Shown piece after piece: positions 49,930-58,821 of a stretch of 64,000 bases of DNA (position 1 is its first letter; each line of letters begins with the position of its first letter). The notes beneath the pieces were generated by a model, which was not told where the DNA came from, ran no database searches, and worked only from the letters and a program-made list of their open reading frames with translations. The position numbers and the translations under genes are program-made. This DNA comes from Enterocloster bolteae (GTDB taxonomy: Bacteria; Bacillota; Clostridia; Lachnospirales; Lachnospiraceae): assembly GCF_002234575.2 (NCBI RefSeq), contig NZ_CP022464.2:4278001-4342000 (forward strand), read 5' to 3'.

Positions 49930-50283
49930 TCATATCCCCTCCCGCTCAAATATCTCCTTCAGCCTGAGGGCGTCCTCCAGCGTATTCTTCCATCCATCCC
50001 GTTTCATGTCCACGCGTCCCTCCGCCGATACCAGGACCTCTTCCTCCTCCAGAAGCATTCTCTGCAGGTCCGGATGTTCAAAGGACGCTGCGCCGGTCAG
50101 ATATCCCTGGCTGTTGACCACACGGTGGGCCGGAACTTCTCCGGCCAGACCGCGGTTCAGCGCATAACCCACCTGCCTTGCGTTTTTCGGTTTTCCGCAG
50201 AGCAGGGCGATTTGACCATAGGTAGCTACCTTTCCTTCCGGCACTGTCCTCACCGTAATTCCCACCCGTTTATAAAAATCCAT
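49930..50283 (-). CDS. MGMT-family DNA-binding protein lacking the acceptor cysteine (alkyltransferase-like)
   Basis: A 117-residue protein matching the C-terminal domain of O6-alkylguanine-DNA alkyltransferases: VPEGKVATYGQIA, arginine-finger region KNARQVGYAL and the active-site block PAHRVVNSQG. The PCHR cysteine is Ala52, so alkyl transfer is impossible. This places it with alkyltransferase-like proteins, which bind O6-alkylguanine and recruit excision repair. The ATG at 50283 has GGAGGATAAGGAAG before it; a 47-codon extension is unsupported. The Mef-like gene lies downstream on the same strand. Confidence 0.88.
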   Translation of the reverse strand: MDFYKRVGITVRTVPEGKVATYGQIALLCGKPKNARQVGYALNRGLAGEVPAHRVVNSQGYLTGAASFEHPDLQRMLLEEEEVLVSAEGRVDMKRDGWKNTLEDALRLKEIFEREGI

Positions 50284-50507
50284 CTTCCTTATCCTCCGGC
50301 AGCAGCCATGCCCATTTATCTCACTTATTTTTTCGGAATCCATTTCTATATATCTGAATCCTGCCCACAAAAAGTATATATATATTGTATCATGAAGCAT
50401 ACCATTTAAACAGACAAAATACAAAACCCAAAAAGCCCCCAGGACAAATCCAAAAACACAGGACTGCCCCGAAGGCCTTCTTACTATTTCATATACATCT
50501 GCTGCAT

Positions 50508-51200
50508 TTATTTCCCCTGTCCGTAATAAGCATTGGGCCCATGCTTGCGCATGAAATGCTTATCCTGCATACACTGGGGAGCTGGTCCTGCCTGGGGATT
50601 GATGAGTTCCGTCATGAAATTCATCCTGGCAATCTCCTCCAGCACAACGGCATTGTGGACAGCCTCAGCCGCGTCCTTCCCCCATGTAAAGGGACCATGG
50701 TTTTTACAAAGCACAGCCGGAATGTAAACCGGGTTCTTGCCCTGGAAGGTCTCAATGATAACCCTTCCAGTATTCATCTCGTAGCCTTCCTCGATTTCCT
50801 CTGCCGTCAGGTTTCTGGCGCAGGGAATCTCACCGTAAAAATAGTCCGCATGGGTGGTGCCGTAGCAGGGAAGAGCCCTGCCTGCCTGTGCCCAGGCCGT
50901 TGCATGAGGGGAATGGGTATGGACAATACCGCCAATCTCCTTAAACGCATTGTACAGCTCCACATGGGTGGCTGTGTCGGAGGACGGGTTCATCTCACCC
51001 TCCACCTTATTGCCCTCCAGGTCCATGACCACCATATCAGATGGCTTTAACACGTCGTAATCCACCCCGCTGGGCTTTATGACAAACAGTCCCTTTTCCC
51101 GGTCAATTCCGCTTACATTTCCCCAGGTGTAGGTGATAAGGCCCCTGCGGGGCAGCTCCATATTGGCTTCATATACCTTTTGTTTCAATTCTTCTAACAT
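50508..51200 (-). CDS. araD: L-ribulose-5-phosphate 4-epimerase
   Basis: A 230-residue class II aldolase-family enzyme that converts L-ribulose 5-phosphate to D-xylulose 5-phosphate. Motifs are YTWGNVSGIDRE, KPSGVDYD, the metal histidines in HTHSPHATAWAQ and the GTTHADYF loop. Length fits AraD exactly. It is the last gene of the arabinose operon, after araB. Confidence 0.95.
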   Translation of the reverse strand: MLEELKQKVYEANMELPRRGLITYTWGNVSGIDREKGLFVIKPSGVDYDVLKPSDMVVMDLEGNKVEGEMNPSSDTATHVELYNAFKEIGGIVHTHSPHATAWAQAGRALPCYGTTHADYFYGEIPCARNLTAEEIEEGYEMNTGRVIIETFQGKNPVYIPAVLCKNHGPFTWGKDAAEAVHNAVVLEEIARMNFMTELINPQAGPAPQCMQDKHFMRKHGPNAYYGQGK

Positions 51201-51241
51201 AATCTGTATCCGCTCCCGTTCCTGTTAATCCTTCTGTGCTC

Positions 51242-51304
51242 CACAGCTTAGTCCTTCTTGTTCACAGCTTAGTCCTTCTTGCTCACAGCTTAATCCTTCA
51301 TATG
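51242..51304. repeat. Three 21-bp tandem repeats across the araB stop codon
   Basis: Units at 51242-51262, 51263-51283 and 51284-51304 (CACAGCTTAGTCCTTCTTGYT-like). On the minus strand each carries AAG-GAY-TAA in the same frame, so the araB end KD-stop is repeated twice more downstream (AVSKKD-stop, AVNKKD-stop). Confidence 0.9.
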
Positions 51305-52900
51305 CTCCACAGCAGCCTTCTCAATGGCAAGCCCCTCTGCATACCGCTTCATGAATGCCTCGAATCCTTCCACATCCTCTTTCACAGGCTCCATTCTGGT
51401 TCCCTTATCCCCGGCAAAAACCTTGTTGGCCAGGTAAGCGTCCAGGGTCTCGCCCTCCTGCCTGCACCGCATGTAGGAGGCCAGCAGCGCAATGCCCCAG
51501 GCACCGCCTTCACCGGCTGTCTCCATGACAGACACCGGCGCGTTCATGGCTCCTGCCAGGATTCTCTGTCCCACACCCTTTGTCTTAAAGAGACCGCCGT
51601 GGCCCAGAATACTGTCCACCTTCACATGCTCCTTCTTAAGCAGGATATCCATGCCGGTCTTAAGGGCGCCCAGGGATGTATACAGGTGTACTCTCATGAA
51701 ATTTGCCAGGTTAAACCGGCTGTCCGGCATACGCACAAACAGGGGACGGCCTTCCTCAAAGTGTGTGATGTGCTCTCCTGAGAAATAATTGTAGGCCAGC
51801 AGTCCGCCGCAGTCGGAATCTCCCTCCAGGGCCTTGTTGTAAAGGGTTCCAAAGAGCTGGTTCATATCTGCCTTCATACCCATGGCCTCTGAGAACTCCT
51901 TAAACAGGTTCACCCATGCATTCAAATCCGACGTACAGTTGTTGCAGTGCACCATGGCTACCATATCGCCGGCCGGCGTGGTCACCAGATCAATCTCAGG
52001 ATATACGTGCTCCAGTTCCTTTTCCAATACCACCATGGCAAACACGCTGGTACCGGCAGACACGTTTCCGGTGCGCACAGCCACGCTGTTGGTGGCCGCC
52101 ATGCCGGTGCCTGCGTCGCCCTCCGGCGGACACATGGGAATGCCGGCTTTCAGGTTTCCGGATGCATCAAGAAGCTTTGCCCCTTCTTCCGTCAGGACAC
52201 CTGCGTCCTCTCCCGCCACCAGAGCCTTGGGCAGGATGTCCCGCAGCTTCCATGGGAAATTCTCTCCTGCTACCAGTTGGTCAAACTGTTCCACGCGCTT
52301 CTGGTCAAAATCCCTGGCATGGATGTCCACCGGGAACATGCCTGCCACATCACCAATGCCCAGAACACGTCTGCCTGTCAGCTTCCAGTGCACATATCCC
52401 TCCAGTGTAATGAGGTAGTCGATATCCTTCACATGCTCTTCTTTATTGAGGATGGCCTGGTAGAGATGGGCAATGCTCCATCTCTGAGGGATATTGTACC
52501 GGAATACCTCTGTCAGCTTCCCGGCGGCAGGACCTGTAATGGTGTTCCTCCAGGTGCGGAAGGGCACCAGAAGCTCGCCCTCTTTATCAAATGCCATATA
52601 ACCGTGCATCATGGCTGAAAAACCAATGGAACCAATGGTGGTCAGGGTGATGCCGTAGGTTTCCTTCACATCCTCAGCCATTTTGCCGTAGCAGTCCCGG
52701 ATGCCGGTCCAGATATCCTCCAGGGTATAGGTCCAGATGTGATCCACATACCTGTTTTCCCAATCATGACTGCCGGAGGCAATGGGTGTGTGGTCCTCAC
52801 AGATAAGGACTGCCTTAATCCTGGTGGAGCCCAGCTCTATGCCCAGGGAAGTATTTCCATGCTCAATCTGTTCTTTTATCTTATTTATATCTAAACTCAT
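51290..52900 (-). CDS. araB: L-ribulokinase, FGGY family
   Basis: A 536-residue carbohydrate kinase. The N-terminal ATPase fold has LGIELGSTRIKAVLI and a C-terminal FGGY half with SILGHGGLFKTKGVGQRILA and AGEGGAWGIALLA. It phosphorylates L-ribulose. The ATG at 52900 is chosen for GGAGGGG just upstream; a start five codons earlier lacks it. This is the clostridial branch of the family, distant from E. coli AraB, so the substrate is assigned mainly from its place between araA and araD. The stop codon lies inside a 21-bp tandem repeat. Confidence 0.9.
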   Translation of the reverse strand: MSLDINKIKEQIEHGNTSLGIELGSTRIKAVLICEDHTPIASGSHDWENRYVDHIWTYTLEDIWTGIRDCYGKMAEDVKETYGITLTTIGSIGFSAMMHGYMAFDKEGELLVPFRTWRNTITGPAAGKLTEVFRYNIPQRWSIAHLYQAILNKEEHVKDIDYLITLEGYVHWKLTGRRVLGIGDVAGMFPVDIHARDFDQKRVEQFDQLVAGENFPWKLRDILPKALVAGEDAGVLTEEGAKLLDASGNLKAGIPMCPPEGDAGTGMAATNSVAVRTGNVSAGTSVFAMVVLEKELEHVYPEIDLVTTPAGDMVAMVHCNNCTSDLNAWVNLFKEFSEAMGMKADMNQLFGTLYNKALEGDSDCGGLLAYNYFSGEHITHFEEGRPLFVRMPDSRFNLANFMRVHLYTSLGALKTGMDILLKKEHVKVDSILGHGGLFKTKGVGQRILAGAMNAPVSVMETAGEGGAWGIALLASYMRCRQEGETLDAYLANKVFAGDKGTRMEPVKEDVEGFEAFMKRYAEGLAIEKAAVEHMKD

Positions 52901-53048
52901 GAATTGCCCCTCCACTTACTCATTAAGGAGCGGGCCTGAGGGCACAGTAAAAATATGCTCCCAGGGTCCGCCCCATATATCCTGTTCCTAATCCGCAGGC
53001 CGCCTCAAACCGCCGCAGCTTCCGGACGCAAAGCATTCTGCCTCATGC

Positions 53049-54545
53049 CTACCTGTAAGCTGCCGCATTCCAGCGAAGCTCGTTCTTAAGAGCGCGGATG
53101 CTTGTATCCTTGTCAATATAGACTGTCTCAATACCCATGGCATCAGCCCAGTCTCCCATCTGCTCGGCCGTCAGGTCATAGGAGAACGCCGTATGGTGGG
53201 CGCCGCCTGCCAGAATCCAGCTTTCTGCCCCGGTTGCCAGGTTTGGCTCCGGCGTCCAGAACGCGGTTGCCACAGGAAGCTTAGGCATTGGCTTTTCTGT
53301 TTTTTTGCACTCCACATCGTTGATAATCAGGCGGAACCTTGTACCCAGATCCACTAAAGATGTGGCGATACCATGGCCTGTCTTGGATGTGAATACAAGT
53401 CTGGCCGGGTCCTCCCTGTCACCCATGGACAGCGGGCAGGCCTTGATGCTGATTTCCCCGTCTGCAATGGTGGGGCATACCTCCAGCATGTGGGCTTCCA
53501 GGATTCCCTCCTTGCCAGGCACTAAGTTGTATGTATAATCTTCCATGAAAGAGGTTCCCTTGGCGTCCTTCATGCCCTGGGTCATAATCTTCATCAGCCT
53601 GACCATGGCAGCCGTCTTCCAGTCGCCCTCTGCGCCGAATCCGTATCCCTTTTCCATGAGACGCTGGATAGCCAGACCGGGAAGCTGCTGCAGCTCGCCC
53701 AAATCCCCAAAGTGGGTAACGATGGCGTGGTAATCCTTCTCTAAAAGGAACTTCTCAAGGCCGGCCTCAATCTGGGCCTGTACCGCCACATGGCGCTTAA
53801 ATTCCTCCGGATCCCTGCCTTCCGGCAGGATGGTGTACTTGCTGTAATACTCGTCCACCAGGGCTGTGATATCTCCCTTTGGCACAGCCTTTACATACTC
53901 GGCCAGCTCATTGACCGGGTAAGCGTCCACTTCCCAGCCAAACTTCATCTGGGCCTCCACCTTGTCGCCTTCGGTGACAGCCACATTCCTCATGTTGTCC
54001 GCAAACCTTGCCACCCTGACATGGCTGCTCTCCATGATGCCCACAGCAGTGCGCATCCATGCGGCTATGCGGCCCACCACCTTCTCATCGCTCCAGTGGC
54101 CCACAATGACCTTTCTCTCTATGCCCATGCGTGTCACCATGTGGCCGTATTCCCTGTCTCCGTGAGCGGACTGGTTCTCATTCATGAAATCCATGTCAAT
54201 GGTATCATAGGGAATCTCCTGGTTAAACTGTGTATGAAAATGCATCAGGGGCTTTCTGTATTCCTGCAGTCCCAAAATCCAGGACTTGGCCGGTGAAAAT
54301 GTATGCATCCAGGTGATGACGCCTGCACACTCCTCATCCGCATTTGCCTCGTTAAACGTCCTGCGGATCAGCTCATTGGTAATCAGTGTGGGTTTCCACA
54401 CCACCTCATAGGGCAGGATGCCTGATTTATTAAGACTGTCCACAATGATTCCCGAATGCTCCGCCACATGTGCCAGGCACTCATCTCCATAGAGATCCTG
54501 TGAACCTGTACAGAACCAGAACTTATAATTCTTTACTGCTATCAT
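53049..54545 (-). CDS. araA: L-arabinose isomerase
   Basis: A 498-residue enzyme that converts L-arabinose to L-ribulose. KFWFCTGSQDLYGDECL near the start, GVITWMHTFSPAKSWI, the metal-site region GFGAEGDWKTAAMVRLMK and the closing GAHHTAFSYDLTAEQ are characteristic. GGAGG is nine bases before the ATG at 54545; an ATG three codons upstream is too close. It lies after the small membrane-protein gene and before araB. Confidence 0.96.
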   Translation of the reverse strand: MIAVKNYKFWFCTGSQDLYGDECLAHVAEHSGIIVDSLNKSGILPYEVVWKPTLITNELIRRTFNEANADEECAGVITWMHTFSPAKSWILGLQEYRKPLMHFHTQFNQEIPYDTIDMDFMNENQSAHGDREYGHMVTRMGIERKVIVGHWSDEKVVGRIAAWMRTAVGIMESSHVRVARFADNMRNVAVTEGDKVEAQMKFGWEVDAYPVNELAEYVKAVPKGDITALVDEYYSKYTILPEGRDPEEFKRHVAVQAQIEAGLEKFLLEKDYHAIVTHFGDLGELQQLPGLAIQRLMEKGYGFGAEGDWKTAAMVRLMKIMTQGMKDAKGTSFMEDYTYNLVPGKEGILEAHMLEVCPTIADGEISIKACPLSMGDREDPARLVFTSKTGHGIATSLVDLGTRFRLIINDVECKKTEKPMPKLPVATAFWTPEPNLATGAESWILAGGAHHTAFSYDLTAEQMGDWADAMGIETVYIDKDTSIRALKNELRWNAAAYR

Positions 54546-54611
54546 ATCTCTCATCCTCCTTAATTGTCAGCCCCTCAGGCCGCTGCCGGCCGGTTGGCGC
54601 ATCGCTGTCTG

Positions 54612-54905
54612 TCAATCTTCTGTCTGTTCTTCTTCCTCATCATCCGGAATCTCGCCATACTTAATATATTCGCCTTTTATGAATTTCTTAAGGGACCAGC
54701 CGGCCAGAAATGCACCTATGGCGCCAAAAAGAACTGCACAGCCAAGCTGTACCATCTTGCCTCCGCCCGCAGGTTTTAAAAACTCCTGCAGCAGGCCAAA
54801 GGCCAGGTATACAAGATAGCCTCCTGCCGCCAGACGCAGTATTACGGTTATCTGAGTTGGTTTCGCGGCATTTTCTTCTTTCTTTGCACCGGTTTTTGCA
54901 CCCAT
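54612..54905 (-). CDS. Small membrane protein, unknown function
   Basis: A 97-residue protein with two predicted membrane segments (about 20-40, ILRLAAGGYLVYLAFGLL, and 51-72) between a Lys/Glu-rich N-terminus and a very acidic C-terminus (GEIPDDEEEEQTED). Its ATG overlaps the araR stop by one base (TAATG) and AAGGAGG is correctly placed, so it is a real member of the arabinose operon. No family is recognised; a small accessory membrane role is possible. Confidence 0.8.
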   Translation of the reverse strand: MGAKTGAKKEENAAKPTQITVILRLAAGGYLVYLAFGLLQEFLKPAGGGKMVQLGCAVLFGAIGAFLAGWSLKKFIKGEYIKYGEIPDDEEEEQTED

Positions 54906-56011
54906 TACATTTCCTCCTTATGCGGCTGTTTCAGGACCTTTACCGAATCCCGCTCAATGATATCCGAATCAAACAGATAGTTACCGTCAAAATAGGGATT
55001 TTCAATCATACTTATCATGTTCTCTGCTGCTTTCCTGCCCAGCGCCTCCATGGGGTGCGGGAAGGAGGTAAGCTTTACGCCGGCCAGGGTTGCCAGGTCC
55101 GAGTTGTCAATGCTGACAACAGACAGCTGGTCCGGGATGGCAATGCCCCGCTTCTCGCAGAGTCCTGACAGCACATAGGCCACCTCATCGTTATAGCATA
55201 CCACTCCCGTACAGCTTTCCAGTCTGCGAAACAGATAATCCGCCCACTGGTCCAGGTCCAGAAAATCTTCCGTGTCCAGCCATACCACATTGGCATCCTT
55301 TACCTTGATTCCTGCCTCCAGCATGCCTGACAGAAACCCCTTATACCTCAAATGCCCCTGTCCGTCATCGCTTTTGAACACGCCTCCGATATTCCGGTGG
55401 CCGTTCTTAATCAGATATTCCACAGCCTTTTTGCCCACCTGCTCGTCGTTCATGGACACGCAGGGCAGCTCCAGCTCCGGATACCGGCTGTTGAAGAACA
55501 GGATCGGGATTCCCCGTTCCTTAAGCTCCTGGTAGTAATGCAGATTTGGATTGGGGAGGGCGCTTTTGGCCGGCTCCACAATCAGTCCGTCTATAATGTC
55601 TTTGTCGATCAGGTTATTCAATATGTCCTGTTCCCTGCTGACCCGGTTGCCGGTAAAGGCAATCTGGGTGGTGTAACCTTTTTTGGAGAGAACCCTCTCG
55701 ATTCCCCGCACCACAGGAGGGAAAATATAGCTGTCCACATAGGTACTGATTACAGCGATGTTCATGTACCGCTCCTGGCGCTCCGCCTTGCCGTTGCCGC
55801 CCACATACGTACCGCTTCCCCGCACCCGTAAGACCAGCTTCTGCTGCTCCAGAATATCCACGGCATGGCGCACCGTCTGGCGGCTCAGCCCGAAACGCTC
55901 GCTGAGTTCATTCTCCGAAGGCAACTTTTCGCCCACCTTCAAAGCCCCGCTGTTAATGTTTTCCAACACCCAGTTATAGACTGCTTTATATTTCAGCTCC
56001 TGTGTACCCAT
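54905..56011 (-). CDS. araR: GntR/LacI-type arabinose repressor
   Basis: A 368-residue regulator. The N-terminal GntR winged helix (1-75) has LPSENELSERFGLSRQTVRHAVD and LRVRGSGTYVGG. The LacI/PBP1-like effector domain (about 85-360) has IGGVFKSDDGQGHLRYKGF. This domain fusion is diagnostic of AraR. The start is ATG 56011; a TTG two codons upstream is possible. It sits inside the operon it probably controls, and a Bacillus-AraR-like box (TTGTACGTACAA) lies upstream of the first gene. L-arabinose is the expected inducer. Confidence 0.93.
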   Translation of the reverse strand: MGTQELKYKAVYNWVLENINSGALKVGEKLPSENELSERFGLSRQTVRHAVDILEQQKLVLRVRGSGTYVGGNGKAERQERYMNIAVISTYVDSYIFPPVVRGIERVLSKKGYTTQIAFTGNRVSREQDILNNLIDKDIIDGLIVEPAKSALPNPNLHYYQELKERGIPILFFNSRYPELELPCVSMNDEQVGKKAVEYLIKNGHRNIGGVFKSDDGQGHLRYKGFLSGMLEAGIKVKDANVVWLDTEDFLDLDQWADYLFRRLESCTGVVCYNDEVAYVLSGLCEKRGIAIPDQLSVVSIDNSDLATLAGVKLTSFPHPMEALGRKAAENMISMIENPYFDGNYLFDSDIIERDSVKVLKQPHKEEM

Positions 56012-56020
56012 AATCAAAAC

Positions 56021-57190
56021 CTATCCTTTTTTCCTCTTTGATAACAAGTCTACCGTAACCGCACCTAAAAGTACAGCGCCTTTTACGATTTTCTGGATGT
56101 CGGTGGACCATCCGTAGAGGGACATACCATTGTTCAGGATACCCATGATAAAAGCACCTACCACAGCTCCTATGATGGTTCCGATACCGCCGCTGGTAGC
56201 CGCGCCGCCGATGTAACAGGAGGCAATGGCATCCATCTCAAAACCGTCGCCGGCCTTGGGGGTTGCGGAGGCATTACGTGCGGAAAGCACGATACCTGCA
56301 ATGGCACTTAAAATACCCATGTTGGTGTATACCCAGAAGAACACTTTCTCAGTATTGATACCGGAAAGCTTTGCCGCCTTGGCATTGCCGCCCAGGGCGT
56401 ATATCTGGCGTCCGGCAACGGTCTTGCTGGTGATGAAATGATACAGGCCCACCAGTACGCCCATGATGACCAGCACAAACGGGATGCCGTTATAGCGTGA
56501 CAGCTTGTAGAAGAAGAACCATACGATCATCAGAATGACGGCTTCCTTTATAATAACCTGCCACAATGGATTGGTTGAGAAACCATATTTTTTCTTGGTA
56601 TTAATGCTCTTAAGCTCTGCCATAATAACCAGTACCGTGGCAATGCCTGCCACAATAATGGAAACCAGGTCCAGGGTGCCGTTTCCAAAGGGAATCTTCA
56701 CAGTCGGCAGAAAGCCTGCGCCGATATAAGTATAACTGGTGGGAAGGGGTCCCTTTGTCTGGGCCTTTAACAGGGTATATGTAAGTCCGCGGCCCATAAG
56801 CATGGTTGCCAGGGTTACGATGAACGGCGGAATGCTGAGCTTGGATACAAACAGACCCACGAACATACCGGCCAGGGCGCCCACTGCCAGGGCAGCCAGG
56901 ATGGCGACCCACATATTGGTGTGGTAGTCAATCATCAGGATACCTACGGTTGCGCCGCACAGGGCCACGATAGAGCCGACGCCCAGGTCAATGTTTCCTG
57001 TCAGACAGCATAACAGCATACCAACTGCCAGGATAACCACATATCCGTTCTGCATGATCAGGTTGTTGATGTTGGCCGGCGACATATTCTTTCCGCCGGT
57101 CATGACTGCGAAAATCAAGAACACCGCGATTAAAGCAAGTACCATGCCATACTGCTTCATATCAATATTAACTGTTTTCTTCTTATCCAT
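56021..57190 (-). CDS. mmsB: Multiple-monosaccharide ABC transporter permease
   Basis: A 389-residue permease of the ribose/xylose/arabinose class with eight to ten membrane segments: GNIDLGVGSIVALCG, FIVTLATMLMGRGLTY, GGNAKAAKLSGI and DAIASCYIGGAATSGGIGTIIGA. It pairs with the MmsA ATPase encoded two bases upstream and the ChvE-type lipoprotein. Because the downstream genes are araR-araA-araB-araD, L-arabinose is the likely cargo. Confidence 0.93.
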   Translation of the reverse strand: MDKKKTVNIDMKQYGMVLALIAVFLIFAVMTGGKNMSPANINNLIMQNGYVVILAVGMLLCCLTGNIDLGVGSIVALCGATVGILMIDYHTNMWVAILAALAVGALAGMFVGLFVSKLSIPPFIVTLATMLMGRGLTYTLLKAQTKGPLPTSYTYIGAGFLPTVKIPFGNGTLDLVSIIVAGIATVLVIMAELKSINTKKKYGFSTNPLWQVIIKEAVILMIVWFFFYKLSRYNGIPFVLVIMGVLVGLYHFITSKTVAGRQIYALGGNAKAAKLSGINTEKVFFWVYTNMGILSAIAGIVLSARNASATPKAGDGFEMDAIASCYIGGAATSGGIGTIIGAVVGAFIMGILNNGMSLYGWSTDIQKIVKGAVLLGAVTVDLLSKRKKG

Positions 57191-57192
57191 CT

Positions 57193-58740
57193 CTACGCTT
57201 CCTTTCCATTATCCGCCATAATACATTTCATGATTCGTTCCTGGGTTACCTCTTCCTTGGTCAGCTCTCCTGCAATCCGTCCTTCGTTGATGACGTATAC
57301 ACGGTCACAGGTACCGATTACCTCCTGCATCTCAGAGGAGATGACGATTACCGCCTTGCCTGACTTGGCCAGTTCATTGATGACGCAGTAAATCTCATAC
57401 TTGGCGCCTACGTCAATACCCCTGGTAGGCTCATCCAGAATCAGCACATCCGGCTGTGTCAGCATCCACTTGGCAAGAACCACCTTCTGCTGGTTGCCGC
57501 CCGATAGGGAGCCCACGGTCTGGTTAATGGAATTAGACTTGATGTTAATTTTCTTCTTGTAATCCTCCGCAGCCAGAATCTCATCATTTTCATTGAGAAC
57601 ACCGTTCTTGGAAAAGAAATTTCTCATGGCGGACAGGGTCATATTCCACTTGATATCCTTAATCAGCACAAGTCCATAATTCTTCCTGTCCTCGGACACG
57701 TATGCCAGTTTGTTGTTGATGGCGTCCTTAACGTCCTTTATATGTACTTCCCTGCCGTTTATCTTAATGGTACCGCTTATTTTCTGTCCGTAGGACCTGC
57801 CGAATATGCTCATGGCCAGCTCGGTCCTGCCCGCGCCCATAAGTCCTGCCAGGCCCACAACCTCGCCTTTGCGCACATGAAGGGAAACGTCCTTGATGAC
57901 CTGCCTCTGGGCGTCGTCGGAATGGTACACATTCCAGTCCTTTATCTCGAAAATCGTATCACCAATTTCACAGTGCCGTTCCGGGTAACGGTTGGTCAGC
58001 TCGCGGCCCACCATGCCTTTGATGATGCGGTCTTCCGTAAATTCATCTCTGCCCTTCTCCAGGGTCTCAATGGTCTTTCCATCACGGATAACGGTAATGG
58101 AATCAGCCACATAACTGATTTCGTTCAACTTATGGGAGATAATTATGCTGGTGATTCCATGGGATTTAAGGTCCAGCATGATGTCCAGAAGCCGGCGGCT
58201 CTCTTCGTCGTTGAGTGCGGCTGTGGGCTCATCCAGAATCAGCAGCTCCACCTTCTTGGCCATGGCCTTGGCAATCTCTATCAGCTGCTGTTTTCCCACG
58301 CCCAGGCTGCTGATGGGCGCGTTCAGGTTTTCGCCTCCCAGTCCAACCTTTTCAAGCATTTCCTGGGCCTTCTTATGGGTAAGTGTCCAGTCAATGATAC
58401 CTTTGGCTGCTTTCTGCTCATTTCCCAGAAACACGTTCTCAGCCACCGACATGTACGGGCTCAGGGCCAGCTCCTGGTGGATGATAACAATGCCCTTGGC
58501 CTCAGACTGCTTGATGCTGTGGAACTGACACACATTGCCGTTATACACGATATCCCCGCTGTATGAACCAAAGGGATAAACGCCGGACAGCACATTCATC
58601 AGGGTGGACTTTCCAGCCCCGTTCTCACCGCACAGCGCATGGATTTCTCCGCGTTTCACCTTGATATTGACATCGTCCAAGGCTTTCACGCCCGAGAATT
58701 CCTTCGTGATGTGGTTCATCTCCAAAATATAATCGGACAT
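57193..58740 (-). CDS. mmsA: Multiple-monosaccharide ABC transporter ATPase (tandem)
   Basis: A 515-residue protein with two ABC domains. The first has Walker A GENGAGKST (38-46), signature LGVGKQQLIEIAKAM and Walker B LLILDEPTAALND. The second has a degenerate Walker A (GLMGAGRTELAMS) and signature LSGGNQQKVVLAKWM, usual for XylG/AraG/MmsA. It energises sugar import with MmsB. A strong hairpin in the gap before it (58785-58814) may reduce its expression relative to the lipoprotein. Confidence 0.95.
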   Translation of the reverse strand: MSDYILEMNHITKEFSGVKALDDVNIKVKRGEIHALCGENGAGKSTLMNVLSGVYPFGSYSGDIVYNGNVCQFHSIKQSEAKGIVIIHQELALSPYMSVAENVFLGNEQKAAKGIIDWTLTHKKAQEMLEKVGLGGENLNAPISSLGVGKQQLIEIAKAMAKKVELLILDEPTAALNDEESRRLLDIMLDLKSHGITSIIISHKLNEISYVADSITVIRDGKTIETLEKGRDEFTEDRIIKGMVGRELTNRYPERHCEIGDTIFEIKDWNVYHSDDAQRQVIKDVSLHVRKGEVVGLAGLMGAGRTELAMSIFGRSYGQKISGTIKINGREVHIKDVKDAINNKLAYVSEDRKNYGLVLIKDIKWNMTLSAMRNFFSKNGVLNENDEILAAEDYKKKINIKSNSINQTVGSLSGGNQQKVVLAKWMLTQPDVLILDEPTRGIDVGAKYEIYCVINELAKSGKAVIVISSEMQEVIGTCDRVYVINEGRIAGELTKEEVTQERIMKCIMADNGKEA

Positions 58741-58784
58741 CTTTTCAACTCCTTTTCTTGAAAGATACTCTGTAAAAAGCGCAA

Positions 58785-58814
58785 TCGGGCGGCGGAACCT
58801 ATGCCGCCGCCCGA
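58785..58814 (-). terminator. Intra-operon hairpin between chvE and mmsA
   Basis: A perfect 11-bp stem TCGGGCGGCGG / CCGCCGCCCGA with an eight-base loop, followed on the minus strand by TTGCGCTTTTT. It probably acts as a partial terminator and stabilises the upstream lipoprotein mRNA. Confidence 0.75.
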
Positions 58815-58821
58815 ATCATCT

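Noticed and set aside
50284..50424. 47-codon extension of the MGMT-family protein
   Set aside because: It is hydrophobic and unrelated to the family, and the inner ATG has a clear ribosome-binding site.
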